This document shows positions 1-9,600 of a stretch of 21,140 nt of DNA, one piece after another. Below the pieces are notes generated by a model that was not told the DNA's origin, ran no database searches, and was given only the letters and a program-made list of their open reading frames with translations. Position 1 is the first letter of the stretch, and every line of letters begins with the position of its first letter. Both the position numbers and the translations under genes were made by a program. The stretch is from Pelagophyceae sp. CCMP2097 (Eukaryota > Sar > Pelagophyceae): positions 481,450-502,589 of the forward strand of contig MU657189.1 of NCBI GenBank assembly GCA_026770575.1. The letters run 5' to 3'.

Positions 1-582
1 TACCAGCTCTCCCCATGTATAATTGTTTTCCCCAAATCGACTGGGAAATGGATGCAAATCCTAATTAAATCCTCGGGGATACTAGTAGTCTATCTAAATT
101 GATCGGCCGACTTACAATTGTAACCGCGCCGGTCCTTGCCCGGCAGCGTCGTCGGATCCTCGACGACGCCGTCTGGGGTCTCCGTTTGAGGACGATTGCT
201 GCATTCGCAAGGGGAAAACGACATCTCCTTCGCCGTCGACTGCCCCGATTCCGACGACTCGCAAACTGCTGCTTGGACGAGTCCTCCAACGCTCCATCGG
301 ATCCCAAAGGCCAAGCCCGCCAAGCGGACGCAAAACGACGAGCCGGCGCAAGAACCCGCACGCCGACGAGATCCGAGCCGCAGAACCGCAGAGAGTCCGC
401 TCCTGATCCCCACGCCGCCCGCTGGCTGAGAGTGGCACGCGTAGCTTACGTAGAACGTTCCTGACGTCAGACGAGACGCCTCCGCCGCCGGCGGCGGCCG
501 CCGAAACGCGCGCGCCGCAGTCGCCCTCGGAGGGCCGCGTCGGCGACCCTTTTTGCGCCGTCGCCTTTCGCAGACGAGGTCT
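1..582. other. 3' flank of XPO7
   Basis: This segment follows the XPO7 stop codon. Positions 430-582 are GC-rich and contain short CCG/CGG runs, including the GGCGGCGGCCGCCG-type stretch near 487-503. Positions 1-110 are AT-richer. I see no AATAAA on the minus strand, so the 3' end of the transcript cannot be placed. Confidence 0.5.
212..429 (+). CDS. Possible last exon of a convergent gene
   Basis: The plus strand has an open stretch ending in TGA at 427-429. It reads GENDISFAVDCPDSDDSQTA, then a Lys/Arg-rich part with KAKPAKRTQ, and ends PLLIPTPPAG. A possible acceptor is CGCAAG|GG at 211/212, and the same frame is open back to 190. I do not recognise a family. The opposite strand is also open here and carries a good donor-like GTAAGT near 107-112, so a downstream minus-strand gene or plain 3' UTR are real alternatives. 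Confidence 0.22.
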
Positions 583-675
583 TCAGCAGACGAGAAACGT
601 GCGGACGTCGACGCGAAACGCCGAGAGGGCCTGGCCGAACGCGTCGCGGTTCGCGGGTTCCAGGCTCCGGTGCAC
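583..675 (-). CDS. XPO7: XPO7 exon 22, C-terminus and stop (residues 1115-1144)
   Basis: The exon encodes VHRSLEPANRDAFGQALSAF and ends RVDVRTFLVC before TGA. It matches [24 protein letters not shown] at the end of human XPO7. The human tail beyond this point is absent, as in plants. The acceptor is TCTAG|GT. Confidence 0.95.
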   Translation of the reverse strand: MHRSLEPANRDAFGQALSAFRVDVRTFLVC

Positions 676-3600
676 CTAGAAGAAAGGCGGTGCGCACGGC
701 GATTTGTTGCCAGCGCCTTTCTTTCCACAGTCTTCTTTCCACAGTCTGCCGACGGCCCTCGGCGTGGCGTTTTCCGGCGAACCCCCCACCGTCGGCGTGC
801 ATCTGCCGCTCGCGGGTCGGCCGGTTCTCCGTTTTTGGGTCTGCCGTTTGGGTCGCGGACGCGGCGTCGAACGTTTGCCATCAGCGTCGCCAGCGCGTCC
901 ACGAGCCGCGCGCCTACGGAGACGCATCGACGGGCGGCTCCCGAGCGCGGCCGAGACCCCCGACGCCGCGGCGCGGGACGAGGTGGTGGTCAGCGTTGGA
1001 GTGTCTGACACCGTTCAACCAATGCAACTCACGGATCTCAGGCCTCCCTTGAGAGTTCACAAGCTCGTTTTGGTACCCCACAAACGCGCGCTCGTCGCAC
1101 AGGATCAGCGGCAGGACGGGGCGCGTCAGCACCTAGAATGAGGCGCGTCTCGATGGCGTCGGAAATGCCACGAGGATCACTTTGCCGACTGTTTGATTCA
1201 AGTAAAGATCACTTACCCAGTGGTTCGCCGGCGGTCCGAAGAGGAGTTGGTTCAGCAGTGTCTGGAGCAGGTCGGCGAGGAGATTCGGGTTCCTTTGGAG
1301 ATGGGCTTGGAGGGCGTGTGTCGCGGGCACGTCCTGAAGGCAGACGTGACGATGGCACCTTCTACAATTCACCGGCTTGTTCAAAGACCGCACCTTTGCC
1401 CTCTTCGTGAATCCAAAGGTGGCTAAATGGTCGGCGGCGGCGCAGGCCGGGGCCGCGAGGAGAGGGTCGTCGACGGCCGAGGCCAACGATTGGACCTGTC
1501 AAAGGCGGTCAAGTGAGATGGGCGAATTGGGAAACGCCGCGCGGGGAGACGCCCCAGGAAAACGCGCGGCCTCCCGTCATACCAGCCGTCTTATCGGTGG
1601 GGGGAGCGCCGTCATATCGTGGGGGGGAGCCGGTTTCACGACGTTTCCGCCGAGGCAGTCTCAAAACCGTCTCAAGGACAGTCCGTCGAGGACACGGTCC
1701 CTCGAGGACCCTCGGTGACGTACGGGACCATCGAGGGTCCCTCTATGGGGCCGCCTCGGACTGTCTATGGAGCCGTCTACGGGGCCTTGAAGGACCTTGC
1801 AGGAGCCGCGTCGGGCCGTCGAGGGGCCGTCGAGGGACTGCCATCGGTCGGACCGTGAGGACCGTCTCAAAACTGTCTGGGCCGTCGAGGACCGCAGAGG
1901 GTCCTTCTTGGACCGTCCGTGTAGAGATGGACCGTCGAGGGGGTGCATACGACCGACTCGGGGCCGCCTCGGGGCTGTCTACGGGCCGTCCAGGGGCCGC
2001 ATCGGACCGTCGCGGGGCCGTCTCGGGGCTGTCCAGGGGCCTCCTCGGACCGTCGCAGGGCCGTCTGCGGGGCCGTCGAAGGGCCGCAGGGAACCGCCGA
2101 GAGCCCCCTCTGGGGAAGGTTTCGGGCCCGCATACCGTCGAGGGCCGCTCTTGGACCGTCCGTGTAGAGATCGCGCGGGACCGTCGAGAAGCCGGACTGT
2201 CGAGGGGCCGCATACAACCTCGTTGGGCCAATCTCGGAGCCGCATACGACCCTCCCGGGGCCATCTCGGGGCTGTCGAGGGCCGCATACGACCGCTTCGG
2301 GGTCGTCTACGGGGCCGCCTCGGACCGTCTACGGGGCCGTCTCCGGAGCCGCATGGGACCGCCCCCTTTTGGACCGTCGAAGCTTTTGGGCCGTCGGTCG
2401 GCCTTGGCCAGAGTCGGTTAGCGCCCGCTCCAACGGCATCCCACGAAGCTGGTCGGCCACGAGCCCAAACGCCGCGGCGACTGGCGTGTACGACGCGGAG
2501 AGCCTCGGGCAACGCTTTGGGTGGAAACGATGACATTTTTTTCCAAACGGCGCAGTTTTCCTCATCGGCGCGGCGGCGCGCGATGGCGGCAAACGTCGCC
2601 GCGTCGCGGCAGAGCACGTACCTGCGCGGCGCCTCACCGGGCAAACGTCTAAGCACGGGGCCGTCTCTTCTCAACATGTCTTCTCAAATTTTGCAAGGGT
2701 CGTCTCAAAAAGCCCCCCTCGGGGCCTCTCCCGCCGGCGTCGGACTCACGCGACGTGGTCCCTCAGGAGCACTTCATAAAACGCGAAAATGGCCTTTGCG
2801 AGCTTTGGCAGCGCCGCAACGTCCTCGCGTGGCGCGGCCAGCGAAAGCCGGACGCAAATGTCGAGCGCGTCGTCCAGTGCAGAGTCGTTGTACAAAGCGA
2901 AGACGCCGAAGTTGACGTAGCCGCCGTCCAAGGCGGCCGTCAATACCTGCCAGTCGGGTCTGGCTTGGGTTCAGATTCGGTTCGGGTTGGTGCTCCCTCG
3001 GGTTCGCTTCGGTCAGGTCTGTGTCGACTGTTCATATGCCGCTCGTGGAGCCCCCCTCTGCCGCCTCGAGCGCCGCCTCTGCGGACATTCAGGTGCGTCC
3101 CCCGGGGGACTACTGCGCGAGACCGCCCACGACTCAGGGACCGCGCCCTCTTTCGACATCGACGTTTCAAACGCTCTGTCGCTCGAGTCTCTCCGAACTC
3201 GGCAAGCACGCCGCCCTCGCAAGGTCGCCACCAGTCAACCTCGGCGAGGCGACTCGGGGAAGTGCCCGATTCGTTTGCCCTTCAACCCACGGGTCGGGTT
3301 TGCCGGGTTATAGCCTTTTGGCCCGCACACCCGCGGGTCTGGCCGTGGCCCGAACCCGACCTCTCGAAGACGGGCTTGGTCGCTCGACAGACCCGCGACC
3401 CTTTGGGTTCGGCACACATTGAAGACGTGATAACACCGCCGCCACCAAAGTGTACGGGCCCCTGCAAGGCCTCTTTAGCGGCCACTTGCCTGGCCTCTGC
3501 GCGGTCACTTACAAGGCCTCTTGGGCGGCCTCTTTCAAGTGCCCTTCCTCCGGACGAGCCCCTGCAAGGCCTCTTTAGCGGCCACTTGCCTGGCCTCTGC

Positions 3601-6600
3601 GCGATCGCTTGCAAGGCCTCTTGGGCGGCCTCTTTCAAGGGCCCTTCCTCCGGACGAGCCCCTGCAAGGCCTCTTTTGCGGCCACTTGCACGGCTTCTGC
3701 GCGGTCGCTTGCAAGGGCTCTTTGAAGGGCCCTTGAAGAGCCCTCCGGACGGGCCCCTAGGCCTCTTGCAAGGCCACTTGCAAGGCCTCTGCGCGGTTAC
3801 TTGCGAGGCCTTTCTCAAGACCCCTCTCAAGACCCCACGCAGGGTTCCTTGCCAGAGACGCGTGTTCGGGCCCTTACAGGGTCCCTTCACCGTTCCTCGC
3901 ACGGGATGCCATATGGTTTGAAAGAGGGCCCGTCCACGTGACTTTCACCTCCCAGACTCCCGTAGGGAGCCGATGGTAGCCTTATAGAACGGTGTGATCG
4001 CTAAAGAATGTTCCAACGTAACTTGTTATGTTAGAATAACAAGTTACGTTGGATCTTTATTCTAACATAGCAAGTTACGTTGAACAAAAGGTTTCAGTGA
4101 CAGCTACCACGGGTTCCCTACGGGAGCCTGGGAAATGCAGCCGAGTGACCGTCCAAGGGACCGTCGAGGGGCCGCCAATCAAAGCGACTGTCACAGAGGG
4201 CCCGTCGAGGGACCGTCCAAGGAACTGTTCAAAGGATCTGTCCAAGCGACCATCCGAAAGACCGTCCGAGCCTCTCGAGGGGCCGTCTCAAGGCGCGGTT
4301 TCGAAAGGCCATCGAAAGGGCCATCTCCTCGCGAGGGGTCGTCTCGAGGGGCCTTTTCGAATGACCGTCTCAAGGGGCCGTCTCCAGGAGCCGGAGAGAT
4401 GAGCCTTCCCGAGGCGCTCTTTCGAGGGGCCGTCTCGAGGAGCTGTCTCAAGGCGCCGTTTCGAATGGCTATCGAAAGGGGCCGTTTCGAGGCACCGTCT
4501 CGAAGGGGCGTCTTCAGGCGCCGTTTCGAAGAGCCGTCTCCAGGAGGCGTCTCCAGGAGCCGTCCCAAGGCGCCGTTTCGAGTGGCCGTCTCGAGGCGTC
4601 GTTTCGATTGGCCATTGAAAGGGGCCGTCTCGAGGCGCCGTCTCAAGGCGCCGTCTCGAATGGCCGTCCCAAGGCGCCGTTTCGAATGACCGTCGAAAGG
4701 GGCCGTCTCGAGGGGCCGTCTCGAGAAGCCGGAGATAGGAGCAGCGAGGGGATGGGGTTTGCCGGGTTTTCGCGTCTTGGCCGACGGGCGGGTTTGGTCG
4801 TGGCCCGAACCCGAACTCGACTTGTCGAAGGCGGGTCGCTCGACATGGGTTTGAGCAACCTTTGCCCGAACACACCGCCGTCGCTCCTGACCGGGTTTGC
4901 CCCTTTCCTCCGGCGCGGCAACCGTGCGCTCAGCGCGAGCACGACGCCCTTGTGCCGCAAGCGGTACCTTTGGTTTGGAGTGAGCTTTGACGGGGGCATA
5001 TTTGACGCCGTGCAAACTCCGTCCGCATATTTTGACATCCAAAAGCCCTCGCGAGGCCATTCTCTCGAGGCGGCGTCTTGCGCGCCGACCGACCCCCTCG
5101 CGGTGGGCCGAGTGGCGGCAACGACGACTGCGAAAAGTGGCAAAAAGTGGCTTAGGCGAACTCACGCGTCTGCGCTACTCGCGTCGTCCGGGGCTTGCAA
5201 GAGCCGTTCCAAATGCCTCGACCCAAAATGCACCACCACTTTCGACGCCTCGCGGAAGAGCAAGATGCCGTTGGCCGACGAGTGGTCGAAGTGGATCCGT
5301 TGGCCTACAGAAAGATCCGTTGGCCTGCGGGGCTCCCCTCGGCCAGAGGCGGCGACAGAGGGCGGCGACGGTGTCTTCGGGTCGGGTTGCTCCATCTGTG
5401 TCGCACCCTTGGCGGAATTGTTGAGCGACCCATCTTCGAAAGGTCGGGTTCGGGCCAGGGCCAGACGCGCCGGGTATACGGGTCGGCCAAAACGCACAGA
5501 CCCGCGGCTTCGGGCAAATCCGAACCCGCCGTTGCTCATATCTCCACCTCCTCAAGACGAGCCCTTTCGACGGGTCCTTTCGACGGGCCCTCGAGACGGC
5601 CCCTCGAGACTGTCCCTTTATTCGAAACGGCGCCTTGAGATGTCCCCAGTAGATGGCCATTCGAGACGGTGCCTTGAGACGCCCCCTTGAGACGGAGCCT
5701 CGAGAGGCTCGGACGGTCCCTTGGAGGTTCCCTTGGACAATTCCTTTGGATAGTTCCTTTGAGGGTCCCTCGACGGGCCCTCTGTGACGGCCGCTTTGAT
5801 AAGGGCCCCCGTAGGGGCTATCCCCAAGGATTTGTAGGCCTGTTCCTGCCCAAAGAACTTTCCGAGGAACGTTCTTTACAGTTGCTTTTTAGCGGCCGTT
5901 TTCGTCAGTGGGACCCTTTTCACTCGCCGGGTAGGGAGTTGATGCCGTCCAATAGGCACAGAATCCAATAGGGGGAGAAGCTTTAGCGCAGCTCGATCAA
6001 ATGCGGTTTCTCGACGGTCCCTTGGAGGGTTCTTTCGACAGTCTCTTCGGCTGCAGCCCCTCTGCGACGTCGCCTGGGCGGGCCCTCGGAAAGTTGCTTG
6101 GACAGGCCCTCCATATGGCATCCCGTGCGAGGAACGGTCGAGGGACCCCGAACGCGCGTCTCCGGCAAGGAACCCTGCCTGGGATAGGGCCCTTCAAAGA
6201 GGCTTTTGACATTGCAGAGGCCTTGACCGCCAAAGAGGAGGGGCCCGTCGGGAGAGCAATTTGTACCAAACCCATTCGGGTCGCGGCTGTGTCAAACGAC
6301 CCGTCTTCGAGAAGTCGGGTTGGTGCCACGGCCAGACCCGCTCAAAGACGGCCAACACGCTCTAACCCGGCAAACCCGACGCGCGGGTCTTGAGGGCAAA
6401 CCCGGACACCGGGGTCCATACAAGGCCGACTGGCGGCCTCGCTCCCGGGGTAAACCGGCCTCGCCCCGGGACGACCCTCATCAAACGGCGCCTTGAGACG
6501 GCCCCTCGAGACGACCACTCGAAAAGGTACCTTGGAACGGCCCCTCGAGAAAGCTCATCGAGAGGGTCCCTCGGAGCGCCCCCTCGAGGCGGCCCCTCGA

Positions 6601-9600
6601 GATACCGTCTCGAGGGGGTCGTCGCGAGGGGTCGGCGAGAGGTGCCTTACCAAGGCGCTGTTTCGAGGGGCCGTCCTAAGCGCCGTTTCGAGGGGCCATC
6701 TCGAGGCGGCCCTTCGAGGCGGCTCTTCGAGACGGCTCCTCGAAAGACCCCTCAAGACGGTCACTCGAGAAGGCACCTTGAAACGCCCCCCTCGAGACGG
6801 TCCCTCGAGACGGTCCCTCGAGACGGTCCCTCGAGACGCTCCCTTGAAATGTCTCTTTAGACAGCCCCCGCGAGAAGCCGTCTCGATGGGGCCGTCTCGA
6901 GGGGCCGGCAAGAGGGGCCTCATCGAGGCGCTGTTTTCTAGGGACCGTCCCCATCCAAAGGCGCCGTTTTGAAGGGCTCTCGAGGCGGCGCTTCGGGACA
7001 GACACTCGAAAGGCACCTCGAAAAGGCCTTGGAAAATTCCCCTCGAGGCGGCCTCTTTAGACGGCCACTCGAGACAGCCAATCGAAACGGCGCCTTTCGA
7101 CGTCCCCTCGAGAGGACGGCCTCTTGAGACGTTTCGAGGGGCCGTCTCGAAGAGTCGTCTCAAGGGGCCGTCTCAAGGCGCCGTTTCAAGGGTCCTTCTC
7201 GAAGGGCCGTCTCAAGAGCGTTCTTCTCGAGGGGCCGTCTCAAAGCACCGTCTCGAGGCGCCGTCTCGAGGGTCCTTCTCGAAGAACCGTCTCAAGGCGC
7301 CTTTAAATAATCACAGAGCGGCCCGTCCCGTTCGGACTGCTTGCAGAGTCGGCTCAACCAACTTTGCGCGAATTTGGCCGATTTTTGATCCAAAAAACGG
7401 CCTTGTCCTCGGGCCCGTCTCGTTTCGGAGAAGGGCCCTTCAACCGGCCTTTTTTGCGCCGTCTCGAAGCGCCGGGGTTTCGCAGGGCGAGGTGCCCCCT
7501 CTGCGCGGCACAAAGGCTCCGGACCCACTTTGAAGAACCCACTTTGAAGCACCCGCCTCTGCTCCTGAGGGAGAGGTGCTCCGTTGCACTTGAAAAGGTC
7601 GCCCGTGGCGACAGGCAACGTACCTTTGTTGTAAACGAACTCTTTCATGAACCGCAAAAGCGCCGTGGCGACTTGTGGAACGTCGCCGAGTTGGGAAGCC
7701 ACCCTTGAGAGGATGCTGACGTGGTGCGGGTAGATGGCTTCGAAAAGCAGGTCGTACGTCCTCTTATTGTGCGTCGCCGCAGCCACACCTCGAAGGTCGC
7801 GGCAGACGCCGATGACGGCGAAATGGACGGCTTCACCGCCGGATTGGAGGTCCGTTTGGGCGAGCTTCCTTAAAGTGTCGACCATGGGCTCCACGAAGGC
7901 GTCGAAGGCTGCGGCGCCGTCGTCCCCGACCGAAAAGACGAACCTCGCGTCGCCGACGCAAAAGACGAGCCTCGACAGAGTCGTGTGCAGCGTCGTGCGG
8001 TGGCGCGCGTTGGCGGAGACGGCGAGGAACCTAGGTGAGAGCATTCCTTGGTGCGCATCATTCGAAAACCCGTCGACTTTTGATCCTTCCGGGGTCCTTT
8101 TTCCATTGGTACAAGACTCTTTTGCATCGCCTTTCTTTGCATCGCCTTTCTTTGCATCGCCTTTCTTCCCGTGGCGCCTCCATTCCAAGACGCCGGCTGG
8201 ACGGCCCCAATCGTCAAGAGCAGGCCGTCCAGAGGGGCCGTCCAGAGGGGCCGTCCAGAACGACAGTCCAGAACGACCGTCCAGAGGGGCCGTCTGGATG
8301 GGCCGTCCAGAGAGACCGTCCAAAGGGTCCTTAAGAGGGACTGTCCAGAGGGACCGTTGAAATGCACTGTTCAGAGGAGGCTGTGTTGAAAGGCCTTCCA
8401 AAGTGACCGTTCAAAGTGACCGTTCAAAGTGACCGTTCAAAGGGCCCCTTCAAAGGGTCCGTCGAGAGAGACCGTCCAGAAAGCCTCGTCCAGAGGGCCT
8501 CATCCAGAGGGACCGCCCAACGTGACCAGAGAAACCGTTCAAAGAGCCCATCCAGAGAAACAAACCAGAGAGACTGCCTAGAGGTACCGGCCAGAGGGGC
8601 CGTGTGGAGGGACCGTCCAGAGGGTCCGTCTAGAAGGAGCCATCCAGAGGGACCGTCCAGGTTAGCTGTCCAGAGAGACTGTCTCGAGGTGTCCAGAGGG
8701 GCCGTCTAGAGGGACCGTTGAAATGGACTGTCCAGAGTGGGCCGTGTAGAGAGAGACCTTCCAAAGCGACCGTCCAAAGAAGTCGTCCAAAGGGGCCCGT
8801 CCAGAGGGGCCGTCCAGAGGTGCCGTTCAAAGGGCTCGCGTAGAGGGCCCGTGTAGAGAGACCGTCCAGAGGGCCCGTCAATAGAGACCGTCCAGAGAGA
8901 CTGTTTGGAGGTGTCGAGGGGGGCCGTTCAGAGGGCCCGTCCAGAGGGCCCGTCGAGAGAGTCCGTCCAGATTGGCAGTCTCGAGGTGTCCAGAGGGGCC
9001 GTCCAGAGGTGCCGTTCAAAGGGTCCGTCTAGAGGGCCCGTCCAGAAAGACCGGTCAGGTTGACTGTCTAGAGAGGTCAAGAGGGGCCTTCTCGAGGGCC
9101 TGCCCAGAGAGACTGTCCAGAGGCAGTGCCGAGAGGGGTCCAGAGGGGCCGTCCAGAAGAGGGGCCGTTCAGAGGGACCCTTCAGAGGGGCCGTTCAGAG
9201 GGGCCGTTGAGGAACTCTCTAGAGAGGTCCAGAGGGAACTTCCAGAGAGGCCGCCCAGAGGGGCTGCCGACGATGGACCATCGACGAGGGGCCGTCGAGT
9301 CCCCAGAGAGGCCGTCTAGAGGGACTGTTCCATCGGGGCCTTCTCTTCGGGACCTTGTCGAGGGCCCATCTCTACGGCGCTGTAATGCCCATCTCTACAG
9401 GCCGCCTCGATGTGCCGTCTCTTCGGGGACTGTTCCATCGGAGCCGTCTCTTCGGAGCCAGAGATGGGAGCAGCGACGGAGTTTCCCCGAAATCCGCAGG
9501 TTTGCATATGTTTGCGCGTTTTGGCCTGTTGGTCGACCCGCGACCTTTCAAAGAAGAGGTTGTTTGCTCGAGAAACCCCTTTGCACAAATTGAGCACCAC

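Noticed and set aside
90..902. Long minus-strand open frame of 270 codons
   Set aside because: It begins inside XPO7 exon 21 and runs through intron 21 and the 3' flank in a frame different from exon 22. The XPO7 C-terminus in the other frame is far better supported. It is Arg-rich, as expected of read-through in GC-rich DNA.
1797..2915. Plus-strand open frame of 372 codons over intron 17
   Set aside because: It is composed of short-period repeats (GPSRGR-type translation), overlaps real exons on the other strand, and has no recognisable domain.
2755..3921. Plus-strand open frame of 388 codons over exon 16 and intron 15
   Set aside because: It is antisense to a conserved XPO7 exon and otherwise made of the 100-bp repeat and the dispersed unit.
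4191..5165. Minus-strand open frame of 324 codons
   Set aside because: It spans the intron 15 array and exon 15 in a frame other than that of XPO7. The long open run reflects a CG-rich repeat with few stop codons.
5865..5890. GAACGTTC palindrome as an operator or restriction-type site
   Set aside because: Its context is repeated elsewhere as part of a dispersed segment, which explains it better than a regulatory site.
8121..8165. Lys-Gly-Asp-Ala repeat peptide on the minus strand
   Set aside because: It is the translation of a 15-bp triplicate inside intron 12, upstream of the exon 13 acceptor, and is not part of the conserved protein.
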